Below, in pieces: positions 28,019 to 36,623 of a stretch of DNA of 54,088 bases (its first letter is position 1; each line of letters opens with the position of its first letter). The position numbers and the translations under genes are program-made. The stretch lies in NCBI GenBank assembly GCA_046302815.1, contig JBKCHO010000100.1, positions 1 to 54,088 of the forward strand, in the 5' to 3' direction. The stretch is from JALRAP01 sp046302815 (GTDB lineage: Bacteria > Bacteroidota > Bacteroidia > AKYH767-A > OLB10). The notes under the pieces are model-generated. The model ran no database searches, had not been told where the DNA came from, and saw nothing but the letters and a program-made list of their open reading frames with translations.

Positions 28019-28963
28019 TCAATGAATACCCTTGGATGCAAGGTACCGTTCAGCATCAATAGCGGCCATACATCCCGTACCTGCAGCAGTTACAGCCTGT
28101 CTGTACACATGATCTTGGGCATCTCCAGAGGCAAACACTCCTGGAATATTGGTTCGAGTAGTTCCAGGAACGGTCTTAATATATCCGGTTTCATCCATAT
28201 CCAACCAACCCTTGAAAATGGAAGTATTGGGTTGATGTCCGATGGCTACAAAAAAGCCCGTTACATCCAAGATCCGTTCTTCACCGGATACATTGTTTAC
28301 AACTTTGGCGCCTGTGACAGCCTGATCACCGAGGATTTCCTTTGTTTCGGTATTGTAAAGTACTTCGATATTGGGGGTTGAATTGACCCGATGCTGCATG
28401 GCTTTGGATGCACGCATTTCATTTTTTCGCACAATCATATACACCTTGCGACATAGTTTGGCCAGATAAGTAGCTTCCTCTGCCGCAGTATCACCAGCAC
28501 CAACGATGGCTACATCCTGACCACGGAAAAAGAACCCATCGCAAACGGCACAAGCTGAAACTCCAAATCCATTCAATCTGCTTTCGGATTCCAATCCAAG
28601 CCACTTGGCTGAAGCACCAGTAGCGATAATGATTGTGTCGGCAGTGATAGTGGTCTTTTCATCTACCACCACTTTGTGAATGGGTCCAGTAAAATCTACT
28701 GAAGTTACATAACCCCACCTGATTTCCGTACCAAAACGCTCAGCTTGGGCTTTAAAATCCTCCATCATTTTAGGCCCGTGGGTGCCTTGGGGATAGCCGG
28801 GATAATTCTCTACCTCGGTAGTAATGGTAAGTTGACCACCGGGCTGAAGGCCTTGAATTATAACTGGCTTGAGATCTGCCCTTGCAGCATAAATGGCAGC
28901 CGTATAGCCGGCAGGGCCAGATCCTATAATGAGACATTTCAAGTGTTCGGGTGTTTCAGACAT
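28019..28963 (-). CDS. trxB: Thioredoxin-disulfide reductase
   Basis: NADPH-dependent FAD enzyme that keeps thioredoxin reduced in the cytoplasm. The ATG at 28963 gives 314 residues (MSETPEHLKCLIIGSG); a longer frame from 29008 is rejected because a -7 promoter box (28986-28993) lies within it. FAD motif GSGPAGYTAAIYAAR at about 14-28, redox pair Cys138-Ala-Val-Cys141-Asp-Gly, NADPH motif GAGDTAAEEA at about 159-168, C-terminal FAD motif GVFASGDAQD at about 280. Monocistronic. Confidence 0.96.
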   Translation of the reverse strand: MSETPEHLKCLIIGSGPAGYTAAIYAARADLKPVIIQGLQPGGQLTITTEVENYPGYPQGTHGPKMMEDFKAQAERFGTEIRWGYVTSVDFTGPIHKVVVDEKTTITADTIIIATGASAKWLGLESESRLNGFGVSACAVCDGFFFRGQDVAIVGAGDTAAEEATYLAKLCRKVYMIVRKNEMRASKAMQHRVNSTPNIEVLYNTETKEILGDQAVTGAKVVNNVSGEERILDVTGFFVAIGHQPNTSIFKGWLDMDETGYIKTVPGTTRTNIPGVFASGDAQDHVYRQAVTAAGTGCMAAIDAERYLASKGIH

Positions 28964-28985
28964 GGTGTTTGATATGAATAGGAAG

Positions 28986-28993
28986 CAAAAATA
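28986..28993 (-). promoter_or_regulatory. -7 promoter box TATTTTTG (minus strand) upstream of trxB
   Basis: Matches TAnnTTTG on the minus strand, 22 bases before the chosen trxB ATG; it would give a very short leader. No -33 TTG at 19-21 bases. Confidence 0.4.
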
Positions 28994-29026
28994 AGGAACC
29001 AAAACCACACGATGAAGGGCAATCGG

Positions 29027-29896
29027 TCATTGGGCATAAATGGTATCCAAAACAAAAGAATAACCTTCCCAAATACCAATCCCACCCTCGATATTTCCTT
29101 TAAGGGGAGCCGGTGATCCAAAAGGGTTGCCAACAGAATTCACCTGGGACTCCGCCGACCTCCAAAACTTAAATGATGCCTCTGTAATAGAAGTAAAGCG
29201 AACCGCAATGGTATCTCCTGCTTTGAAAAGTCCTTCCTCCTCATTGTTATCATCATCGGCGATTGAATTGGGAACCTTGCCGCGCGTTGCTGCAAAGTCG
29301 AAGGAGAGACCGTTATAAAATCGATCATCAGATACGGATCCAGCCGGTGCAAGGTAGTCATTGTCTTTGCCTAATCTTTTAGCGAACCATCTGTAACAAT
29401 TACCTGAAGCAGGTGGATCCGAAATTCGAGCCCAAGCCCATCCTAAAGAATCGTTCTCAGGAATCCTACGGAACCACACACTATCCAAAGGCACAGGAGA
29501 AGGTATGGTTGTTTCAGAGGAAAGTTCTCGACCATCCGCAAGTCGAATTTTCAGCGCATAAGATTTCCCTACCTCTCCGATCATATTCAAAGAAGTATAG
29601 AGGTATCCCGTGGATGAGAACGGAGCAATCAATGTATCGGTTGAGGTTCCATCGGATATAATGACCTGGGCGTCTCTGACGGTGTACTGCAACAACGACA
29701 AACTATCCAAAGGAGCAAAAAAGGGAGCGGTTTTTGAAATGAAAACCAAAGGTGGACTGCCGGGTGAAATATAACCTTCAACTACGATTTGTTCCTCTGG
29801 CTCCGGCAAATCAACTGTAATATCTTTCTCACAAGATACCACCATGATGGTGATGCACGAAAGCAACAAAATTTCCTTTAAGGAGGGCTTCATCAT
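29027..29896 (-). CDS. DUF4249 family lipoprotein
   Basis: 289 residues. Signal peptide with lipobox VVSC (Cys near residue 22), then EKDITVDLPEPEEQIVVEGYI, the typical DUF4249 opening. The family is exported and lipidated in Bacteroidota and is nearly always encoded beside a TonB-dependent receptor, as here: its start lies 9 bases after the stop of the receptor gene. A substrate-capturing surface partner of the receptor is the likely role. Two adjacent ATGs (29896 and 29893) are both possible starts. Confidence 0.88.
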   Translation of the reverse strand: MMKPSLKEILLLSCITIMVVSCEKDITVDLPEPEEQIVVEGYISPGSPPLVFISKTAPFFAPLDSLSLLQYTVRDAQVIISDGTSTDTLIAPFSSTGYLYTSLNMIGEVGKSYALKIRLADGRELSSETTIPSPVPLDSVWFRRIPENDSLGWAWARISDPPASGNCYRWFAKRLGKDNDYLAPAGSVSDDRFYNGLSFDFAATRGKVPNSIADDDNNEEEGLFKAGDTIAVRFTSITEASFKFWRSAESQVNSVGNPFGSPAPLKGNIEGGIGIWEGYSFVLDTIYAQ

Positions 29897-29905
29897 ATTG
29901 GTGAA

Positions 29906-32335
29906 TTAAAATTTGAAGTTGTAGGTTACCGATGGTATAATGGGGAAAAGAGAAACCTGTTTTGCTTGCAGCTTGAATTGTCCAGAGGACTCATCTATAT
30001 AGTCGTCGAAATATATGAAGTAAGGATTGTACCTATTATAGACGTTGAAAATCGAGAAGTTCCAGCTAGCCTCCCAGTTTTTACGCTTTCTGCATTGGTA
30101 AGTGGCGGAAAGGTCTAGACGATGATAGGCAGGCTGCCTGTATGAGTTCCTGTCTCCATAATCGTAATAGATTTGAGGGAACGAACCGTTTCCAGTGATC
30201 AATTGTCCGACATCAACAGGACCATTCAGAAACAATCTGCTTTGCGGTAATGTAAGAGCGTTACCTGTAGCATAAATCCAAACCGCGCCAAATGTCCATC
30301 GCTCATTCAATTCATAGGTTAAAGCTATGGATACATCATGCCTGCGATCATACTTTGCTGGAAACACCATACCCTTGTTCAAATCAGGAAACTTTCTTTC
30401 GGTCCAGGCTAGTGTGTATCCGATCCAACCATTGATTCTGCCCCGTGTTTTCTTAACAAAGAACTCAGCACCATAGGACCAACCTTTGCCGAATACAAAA
30501 TTATTATCCTGGTTGTTTTTCACATCATCATCGGGCTGCGCCCCTTCTCTGTATTCAACTTGGTTCTGCATTGTCTTGTAGTAGGCCTCCACAGAAGTTT
30601 CCCAAAGGTTATCCTTGAAATTCCTGAAGTAACCAAGTGCGTATTGATCGCCGATTTGGGGCCTCACTCTTGAAGAGGATGGTACCCAAACATCGGTAGG
30701 AAGGGATGCAGAAGACAAGGATGCTACATGCACATATTGAAAGTTCCTCGTGTATGAACCTTTGAGGGAAGATTTGCTGTTGATCGAATAACGAAAACTC
30801 AGTCGTGGCTCAATGTGATTGTATCTTTGCACGCTTTCTCCCCTACCATAAGTGATAGTGTCTATGTTTTCAAAGTTCTCGTTTTGTAGATAGCGTGTAA
30901 AAGGACCTACCTGATTGAAATAGGTCATTCTGGCTCCGATACCTAATGAGATTTTTGTGGTGATATCCCAATCGTCTTGTATGTAGAGGGCTCCCTCATG
31001 AGAGTAAAGAATCACCTTCTCACCCAGATCGAATTCAGTATCACCTGACCTTGCCTCGACCGTGCTGGGAGTGAACTGATGGAAAGTGTATTGTGCGCCG
31101 AATTTCACTTGATGGGTCAGAGATGGAAACCAACTGAAATCGGTTTTGCCACTTATGTCGCGAATACCACTATACAATTTGAATTCGAGATTTTCTTGTC
31201 CGGCGGAGAAGGAAAACTGGTAATCGGAAAATATAAGCGATGTATTTAAGAAAAGTTTATCGTTGAAAAGGTGATTCCAACGCAATGAACCCGTAGCGTT
31301 GCCCCAAGGAATCCGGGCGGTGAAACCGGTTGATTTACTCTTGAATCGAAAAGCGTCTCTGCCGAAATAGCCGCTGATGAACAATCGATCCTTATCAGAT
31401 ATCTTATAATTGATTTTAGCGTTGAGGTCATAGAAATAGTAGCTATTTCCAAACGCAGCTGAGTTCTTATCGATAAAAGGCTCTCTCAAAAACAAATCCA
31501 CAAAGGTTCTCCTACCTGAAACGATAAAGGATGATCGATCTTTTATAATCGGACCTTCCAAAGTCAAACGGGAAGCGATGAATCCCATACCACCTTCTCC
31601 ACGGAATTCCTTATTGTTACCTTCCTTCATGGAAATATCAAGTACCGAGGCCAAACGACCTCCGTACTTGGCTGGCATGCCTCCTTTGGTGAGTGTTACA
31701 TTCTTGACGGCATCAGCATTGAAAACGGAGAAAAAGCCAAACAGATGCGATGCATTATAAACTGTTGCCTCATCAAGCAAAATCAGATTTTGATCTGGGC
31801 CACCTCCTCGAACATAGTATCCGCTGTTGCCTTCTCCTGCTGATTGAACACCGGGCAACAACTGAATAGACTTGAGAATATCAACCTCTCCCATGAACGA
31901 CGGGAGGGTCTTTATGGTTTCGACTGAGATTTCATTGACACCCATATCAAGGGACCTCACATTACGGTCACTGCGCTCCCCTTTAATCTCCACCTCACTC
32001 ACTTCGATGGCTCCTGATATCAAGTCAATATTCAATCGAACATCCTTATCCAAAACCAAATTGAAATTAAATTCTTTGTAACCCACAAATGAAGTGGCAA
32101 GGTTATAGTTGCCAGCATCCACAGTAATGGAATAAAATCCATACGGATTTGTAGAGCCTCCCCTTTGCAATTCCTTTAAATAAACAGTGGCACCTATCAG
32201 GTACTCGCCCGTTTTTGCATCTTTAACATAACCGCTTACCGTAAATCGCTGCCTATCTTGGCCAACAGCAATTCCATTCAATAAAACCATTGATTGGATG
32301 CATATTATGATAAAAATGAAAACCAGGCGATACAT
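29906..32335 (-). CDS. TonB-dependent outer-membrane receptor with carboxypeptidase-regulatory-like N-domain
   Basis: 809 residues. Signal peptide 1-25; a CarboxypepD_reg-like beta-sandwich at about 30-112 (FTVSGYVKDAKTGEYLIGAT, NPYGFYSITV, FVGYKEF); a plug domain at about 130-245 (LPSFMGEVDILKSIQLLPGV, YVRGGGPDQNLILLDEATVYN); and a 22-strand-type barrel ending in VTYNFKF with a terminal aromatic residue. It imports an unidentified ligand across the outer membrane using TonB energy. No SusD gene is adjacent; the partner is a DUF4249 lipoprotein, which argues against a polysaccharide-utilisation locus. No STN or anti-sigma gene, hence no visible surface-signalling control. Confidence 0.93.
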   Translation of the reverse strand: MYRLVFIFIIICIQSMVLLNGIAVGQDRQRFTVSGYVKDAKTGEYLIGATVYLKELQRGGSTNPYGFYSITVDAGNYNLATSFVGYKEFNFNLVLDKDVRLNIDLISGAIEVSEVEIKGERSDRNVRSLDMGVNEISVETIKTLPSFMGEVDILKSIQLLPGVQSAGEGNSGYYVRGGGPDQNLILLDEATVYNASHLFGFFSVFNADAVKNVTLTKGGMPAKYGGRLASVLDISMKEGNNKEFRGEGGMGFIASRLTLEGPIIKDRSSFIVSGRRTFVDLFLREPFIDKNSAAFGNSYYFYDLNAKINYKISDKDRLFISGYFGRDAFRFKSKSTGFTARIPWGNATGSLRWNHLFNDKLFLNTSLIFSDYQFSFSAGQENLEFKLYSGIRDISGKTDFSWFPSLTHQVKFGAQYTFHQFTPSTVEARSGDTEFDLGEKVILYSHEGALYIQDDWDITTKISLGIGARMTYFNQVGPFTRYLQNENFENIDTITYGRGESVQRYNHIEPRLSFRYSINSKSSLKGSYTRNFQYVHVASLSSASLPTDVWVPSSSRVRPQIGDQYALGYFRNFKDNLWETSVEAYYKTMQNQVEYREGAQPDDDVKNNQDNNFVFGKGWSYGAEFFVKKTRGRINGWIGYTLAWTERKFPDLNKGMVFPAKYDRRHDVSIALTYELNERWTFGAVWIYATGNALTLPQSRLFLNGPVDVGQLITGNGSFPQIYYDYGDRNSYRQPAYHRLDLSATYQCRKRKNWEASWNFSIFNVYNRYNPYFIYFDDYIDESSGQFKLQAKQVSLFPIIPSVTYNFKF

Positions 32336-32372
32336 GAGAATAGTTTAAGGCTTCCTATGAACAATCCAAAAT

Positions 32373-32403
32373 GAAAAAAGTCCCTGATAGCGGGACTTTT
32401 TTC
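32373..32403 (-). terminator. Rho-independent terminator after tRNA-Pro
   Basis: A 12-bp perfect stem (32373-32384 with 32392-32403: GAAAAAAGTCCC and its complement) and 7-base loop, 6 bases past the 3' end of the tRNA on the minus strand, with the U-run supplied by the stem. It also insulates the receptor gene downstream. Confidence 0.85.
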
Positions 32404-32409
32404 TAGTAG

Positions 32410-32483
32410 TCGGGGTGACTGGATTCGAACCAGCGACCACCAGCACCCCATGCTGATACGCTACCGGACTGCGCTACACCCCG
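32410..32483 (-). tRNA. tRNA-Pro (anticodon GGG)
   Basis: On the minus strand the 74-base sequence folds into a full cloverleaf: acceptor CGGGGTG/CACCCCG, D-stem GCGC/GCGT, anticodon stem TCAGC/GCTGG around loop ATGGGGT (U33, anticodon GGG), T-arm GCTGG-TTCGAAT-CCAGT, discriminator A. The 3' CCA is not encoded and must be added afterwards. Confidence 0.95.
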
Positions 32484-32498
32484 AAAAATTAAGAGGTG

Positions 32499-32506
32499 CA
32501 AAATTA
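32499..32506 (-). promoter_or_regulatory. -7 promoter box TAATTTTG (minus strand) upstream of tRNA-Pro
   Basis: Matches TAnnTTTG on the minus strand and lies 15 bases before the tRNA 5' end, the right distance for a short leader removed by RNase P. Confidence 0.5.
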
Positions 32507-32570
32507 AGGATTTATTCCCATCGATGAAAGCCCCACCTTAAAGGAAATTACAGGATTGTTTATCAGTATT

Positions 32571-33140
32571 TTAAGAGGCCTTGGAACGGCTCTTAATGAC
32601 CCAAAAAACACCCTTGATATCATTTTGCCATTGGGGTAGCAAAAACACGATTATGCTCTCCTCTATTGCATCCAGAACGAGTAGTGCCATAGTGATGTAG
32701 AAAAAAACATCATTGAAACCGAAGAACATGGTATGAATCAAAAAACAGCCTATGGCCAAGGCTCCTATTTTGGCCGAATAGGTATGAAAACTACTGGGTC
32801 TGCCGTACCTCCATAAACATAGCAAAAGTTGTATCACATGTAATGAAATGACAACCACTAATAAAATCCAATGCGCCTTGAAATGGTCCACCTCAAAAAC
32901 CCAAGATCCAACCAAACCGGTTAGTATGGTTAAGGTGTCGCCATAGGAATCGAGAATGCTTCCTATTCGGGTCTCCCGCTTCAATTTGCGAGCAATTTGC
33001 CCATCCACCAAATCGGTGGTAAAGGCAAGCGTTAAAAACCAAGCAAATGATTCACGATCACCTGCCCATATCAACCACCACATAATCGGCGCACAAATTA
33101 TGCGAACCATTGTGATGCTATTGGGAAGGTTCCAAACCAT
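32571..33140 (-). CDS. CDP-alcohol phosphatidyltransferase family protein
   Basis: 189 residues, integral membrane, about five or six helices. The family signature D-x2-DG-x2-AR-x8-G-x3-D-x3-D is complete in DLVDGQIARKLKRETRIGSI followed by LDSYGD (about 43-68). Members make phosphatidylglycerophosphate, phosphatidylserine or related lipids from CDP-diacylglycerol; the N-terminus MVWNLPNSITMVRI resembles PgsA (NxPNxLTxxR), but the substrate is not certain. Last gene of the seven-gene minus-strand operon, 6 bases after terC. Confidence 0.88.
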   Translation of the reverse strand: MVWNLPNSITMVRIICAPIMWWLIWAGDRESFAWFLTLAFTTDLVDGQIARKLKRETRIGSILDSYGDTLTILTGLVGSWVFEVDHFKAHWILLVVVISLHVIQLLLCLWRYGRPSSFHTYSAKIGALAIGCFLIHTMFFGFNDVFFYITMALLVLDAIEESIIVFLLPQWQNDIKGVFWVIKSRSKAS

Positions 33141-33146
33141 CAGGTG

Positions 33147-33974
33147 TTACTTATTTTGCATGGCCTCCTGTTCCAACTTGGCCTTGATGCGTAACTGCTT
33201 TCTCTTGTGCATACGCAAGTTCAGCATTTCAACGCCCAGTGAAAATGCCATTGAGAAATAAACATATCCTTTGGGAACATGAATATGGAATGCATCTACA
33301 ATCAGGATCATGGCAATCATCATCAAAAATGCGAGGGCCAACATTTTTATGGTTGGATTCGCATTCACGAAATCGGAAACGCTCTTGGCGAAAACCAGCA
33401 TGACTACCATGGCAATGATTACTGCCAGAATCATAACCAACAAATTGTCTACCAAACCGACCGCTGTCAGAATCGAATCGAATGAAAATACTACATCAAT
33501 GACAACGATTTGAGCAATGGCGGCGTTCAAGGTCATTTTTCTAAGGGATGGATCCTCCAAATCATGTGCTCCTTCAATCTTATTTCTGATTTCAATCGTT
33601 GATTTGTACATCAGGAAAATACCTCCAGCAAGAAGAATCAAATCCCTACCGGAACAGCTCCATATTGCGGAAGCTTCCAAATCTGGCGACAAATCGAAAA
33701 CCACCCAGGGAGCGGAACTCAACACATGGAATAAAGCATCCTTCATTCCAATAACCCAGGTTATGGAGAATAGAAGCAAAACACGCAAGATTAAGGCAAC
33801 GGCCAAACCCAAAGTACGAGCGCGTTTTTGTTGCTCCGGCGGTAATTTACCAGCAATGATGGAGATGAAAACGATATTGTCTATACCTAAAACGATTTCC
33901 AAGACAGCCAAGGTGGCAAGACTTACCAATGAGGCTACTGTGAATAATGTTTCGAAATCCTGAGCTAAATGCAT
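33147..33974 (-). CDS. TerC family integral membrane protein
   Basis: 275 residues with about seven to nine hydrophobic helices. The signature LEIVLGIDNIVFISI (about 25-39) with its intramembrane Asp, and a second VFSFDSILTAVGL with another Asp (about 161-173), are the TerC hallmark. The family is linked to tellurite resistance and, in better studied members, to manganese efflux that metallates exported proteins. Next to envelope genes, a metal-supply role for exoenzymes is plausible (inference). The C-terminal tail is rich in Lys and Arg. Gap of 20 bases from the upstream gene. Confidence 0.92.
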   Translation of the reverse strand: MHLAQDFETLFTVASLVSLATLAVLEIVLGIDNIVFISIIAGKLPPEQQKRARTLGLAVALILRVLLLFSITWVIGMKDALFHVLSSAPWVVFDLSPDLEASAIWSCSGRDLILLAGGIFLMYKSTIEIRNKIEGAHDLEDPSLRKMTLNAAIAQIVVIDVVFSFDSILTAVGLVDNLLVMILAVIIAMVVMLVFAKSVSDFVNANPTIKMLALAFLMMIAMILIVDAFHIHVPKGYVYFSMAFSLGVEMLNLRMHKRKQLRIKAKLEQEAMQNK

Positions 33975-33994
33975 GTTATTATGTAGGTGTTATT

Positions 33995-34498
33995 TTAAGT
34001 TGATTTTTCAGACGGCAAGAAATTAGCAAGCCACGATGACTGAATTGGAACCATCCATTCGGTAGTCAAAGCGTTGAGATCCGAGATGAGCGTATTGAAT
34101 ACCTTAGCTTGAAGCGACAACGCGCCTGATCCAATGAGGCCTGCTACTGCTGAGGCTTTGACAAACATCAATGTGCCGTCAGGATTTTGGCAAACGGCCG
34201 TCATGCGGTCGAAGAAATCAATTCCCAAACAAACTCCAGCTGACTTCATGAAATGAACGCTTTTGTCAATGCTACAACCCGTAGCGTGATTGTGGCCTTC
34301 GTCGATTGCAACAATTACGAAAACCCCATTGAGGATCTGAGCGCTTCCTTTGAGCCCTGCCTGGTGGGCAGTCCAAGTTGAAACAAATTCCCTGAGTCCG
34401 GAAATAAGCTGTTGTTGCTCCTCTGCAGAGAGGAGTCTGCTGGATTGATAAACCCAAACACGGGAAGACGGTGGCAGCGATTCAAAAGGCACAAACAT
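33995..34498 (-). CDS. Small conserved-looking cytoplasmic protein of unknown function
   Basis: 167 residues from the ATG at 34498, one base after the stop of the Fe-S gene; a start at 34522 would overlap that gene by 23 bases and is less likely. No signal, membrane segment or Walker motif. I recall similar Bacteroidota proteins labelled ABC transporter ATPase, a label that this sequence does not support. Visible landmarks: SRVWVYQSSRLLSAEE at about 13-28, WTAHQAGLKGSAQIL at about 42-56, and HNHATGCSIDKSVHFMK at about 69-85, with two His and a Cys that could bind metal. Its fixed place after the CCG Fe-S gene suggests an accessory role to that redox pair. Confidence 0.75.
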   Translation of the reverse strand: MFVPFESLPPSSRVWVYQSSRLLSAEEQQQLISGLREFVSTWTAHQAGLKGSAQILNGVFVIVAIDEGHNHATGCSIDKSVHFMKSAGVCLGIDFFDRMTAVCQNPDGTLMFVKASAVAGLIGSGALSLQAKVFNTLISDLNALTTEWMVPIQSSWLANFLPSEKST

Positions 34499-34499
34499 A

Positions 34500-35291
34500 T
34501 CAGAGGTCGTTGGCCTGTGCAATAAGTTCCGCTATGTCGGCAACACGAACGGTTTGTTCCTTTTCAAAATGCTTGACACCATCGGTCATCATGGTCATAC
34601 AAAAGGGACAACCAACTGCGATGATATCGGGATTGTGTTCTAAAGCCTCTTCTGTGCGTTCGATGTTTACATCCTTGTTTCCGGGCTCGGGCTCCTTGAA
34701 CATTTGTGCACCACCTGCTCCGCAACAAAGGCCGTTTGCCCGGCTTCTCTTCATCTCCGATAAGGCGGCATCCAATTTGGATATAACTTCTCGGGGAGCC
34801 TCATATACATCATTGGCCCTGCCTAGGTAGCAAGGGTCGTGGAAAACGATTTTCTTCCCTTGGAAACGACCACCTTGAACACGGAGTCTGCCATCATCAA
34901 TGAGGTTTTGTAATAATTGTGAGTGGTGCAACACCTCATAACTTCCACCCAATCCCGGATATTCGTTTCGAATAGTGTTGAAGCAGTGTGGACAAGCGGT
35001 TACTATTTTGGTGACTCCATATCCATTCAGGACCTGTATGTTGGTCATGGCCTGCATTTGAAAGAGAAACTCATTGCCTGCTCTTTTGGCAGGATCACCC
35101 GTACAGCTTTCCTCTGTTCCCAACACGGCGAAGGATACGCCTGCATGGTTAAGGATTTTGGCAACAGCCCTAGTGATTTTCTGGGCGCGGGCATCGAAGC
35201 TACCGGCACAGCCCACCCAAAAGAGAACCTCGGGTGTCTTTCCCTCTGCAGCCATTTGGGCCATGGTAGGTACGATCAGTGTTTCACTCAT
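34500..35291 (-). CDS. CCG-domain (Fe-S)-binding protein, heterodisulfide reductase subunit B-like
   Basis: 263 residues from the ATG at 35291 (MSETLIVPTMAQMAAEG); a longer frame to 35321 would overlap the upstream gene. Two cysteine-rich domains are visible: first with WVGCAGSFDARAQ, ESCTGDPAKRAGNE and TACPHCFN; second with HDPCYLGR, LCCGAGGAQMF and VGCPFCMTM. These CCG motifs bind non-cubane Fe-S clusters or serve disulfide chemistry in HdrB, GlpC and LutA-type proteins. It follows the membrane Fe-S protein by 11 bases, and the pair probably forms one quinone-linked oxidoreductase. Electron donor or acceptor is unknown: no glycolate, lactate or glycerol-phosphate dehydrogenase gene is beside it. 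Confidence 0.9.
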   Translation of the reverse strand: MSETLIVPTMAQMAAEGKTPEVLFWVGCAGSFDARAQKITRAVAKILNHAGVSFAVLGTEESCTGDPAKRAGNEFLFQMQAMTNIQVLNGYGVTKIVTACPHCFNTIRNEYPGLGGSYEVLHHSQLLQNLIDDGRLRVQGGRFQGKKIVFHDPCYLGRANDVYEAPREVISKLDAALSEMKRSRANGLCCGAGGAQMFKEPEPGNKDVNIERTEEALEHNPDIIAVGCPFCMTMMTDGVKHFEKEQTVRVADIAELIAQANDL

Positions 35292-35302
35292 TTTTAAACA
35301 TA

Positions 35303-36610
35303 TTATCCTTCGGAAGTCCAATTCATTCGATCAGCCTGAGAAAATTGCCATGGAGCACCGTTGTTCTCAATTTTGGTAAACATACCATTCAACTCGGTTG
35401 GAGCCGATGATTGCTCCATTACCATATAGCGACGCATTTCAACGATAATCGACAAAGGATCAATGTTAACAGGACAAGCTTCGACGCATGCGTTACATGT
35501 GGTACATGCCCATAGTTCCTCAGGTGAAATATAACCACCCAACAGGGACTTGCCATCGTCGTATTCCGGTCCTTGCAAATCTAAGTTTCTTCCCACCTCC
35601 TCAAGTCGATCGCGGGTATCCATCATGATTTTTCGTGGCGATAATTTTTTGCCAGTGATATTTGCAGGACAAGAGGATGTGCAACGACCACATTCTGTGC
35701 AACTGTAGGCGTCCATCAAATTTTTCCATGTAAGATCTCTCACATCCTTGGCACCGAATGGGGTTGGAGCATCGGTACTAGGAGGTGCAGCAGCAGCAGG
35801 GTCCATCATCAATCGTACCTCGTTAGTAACGGTTTCGTTGTTGCTAAACTTACCCTTGCTGTCGAGCTTGGAGTACCATACATTGGGAAAGGATAAGAAA
35901 ATGTGAAAGTGTTTGGAGAAAGGCACATAATTGAGAAAGGCCAATATACCTGCGATGTGCAACCACCAACAAACCCTTTCAATGGCCACTAGGTTGGATA
36001 CAGATAAGCCTTCCAAAAGCGGAGTCAGGTAAGAACTCACTGGAAAGTATCCAGCTACCACATAATGCTCATGGCCTCGTTGTTGCAATAATTGGTCGGA
36101 GGCATTCATGAAAAGAAACAAAGACATCAGTAACACTTCAGTGCCCAATATGATTAGAGCATCATTATTGGGAAAACCGTCAAGCTCTGGAGAAGTGAAT
36201 CTCTTTAATTTGATGATGGACCTCCGAGCGAAGAAAACCACGCAGGCAAGGATTACAAGAAAAGCTAGGATTTCAAAACTTCCAATAAGGAAATCGTATA
36301 AAGACCCAAGCGGTTGGGCAAATATGCGATGTGTTCCGAAAACACCATCAATAATGATTTCCAACACTTCGATGTTGATGATGATGAATCCAGCATAGAT
36401 GATGATGTGGAAGAACCCTGCAACTGGCCGTGAAACCATTTTGGATTGCCCAAGGGCCACACGAATCATTTGAGACCATCGCTCACCTTTCCTGTCATTG
36501 ATTAGCAAATCCCGGCCCAATCTGATATTGCGGGATATTCTTCTGACACTTTTGGTAAAAAACCAAATGCCCGCCGATAGCAACAAAACAAAAAGTATGC
36601 TGGACATCAT
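35303..36610 (-). CDS. Membrane-anchored 4Fe-4S oxidoreductase (HdrE/NarI-like membrane part fused to ferredoxin domain)
   Basis: 435 residues. About five or six N-terminal helices (4-20, 64-90, 110-128, 150-170, 213-230), with histidines at 68, 218, 234 and 236 (FFHII, WWLHIAG, KHFHIF) that could hold b-type haems. The soluble part carries two cubane motifs: Cys304/307/310/314 (CTECGRCTSSCP) and Cys369/372/375/379 (CTTCNACVEACP). This is the layout of a quinone-reacting electron carrier feeding the CCG protein encoded next. The Ala/Pro-rich linker PAAAAPPSTDAPTP (about 271-284) joins the two halves. Double ATG at 36610/36607. Confidence 0.9.
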   Translation of the reverse strand: MMSSILFVLLLSAGIWFFTKSVRRISRNIRLGRDLLINDRKGERWSQMIRVALGQSKMVSRPVAGFFHIIIYAGFIIINIEVLEIIIDGVFGTHRIFAQPLGSLYDFLIGSFEILAFLVILACVVFFARRSIIKLKRFTSPELDGFPNNDALIILGTEVLLMSLFLFMNASDQLLQQRGHEHYVVAGYFPVSSYLTPLLEGLSVSNLVAIERVCWWLHIAGILAFLNYVPFSKHFHIFLSFPNVWYSKLDSKGKFSNNETVTNEVRLMMDPAAAAPPSTDAPTPFGAKDVRDLTWKNLMDAYSCTECGRCTSSCPANITGKKLSPRKIMMDTRDRLEEVGRNLDLQGPEYDDGKSLLGGYISPEELWACTTCNACVEACPVNIDPLSIIVEMRRYMVMEQSSAPTELNGMFTKIENNGAPWQFSQADRMNWTSEG

Positions 36611-36623
36611 TTAGATTGGAGGG

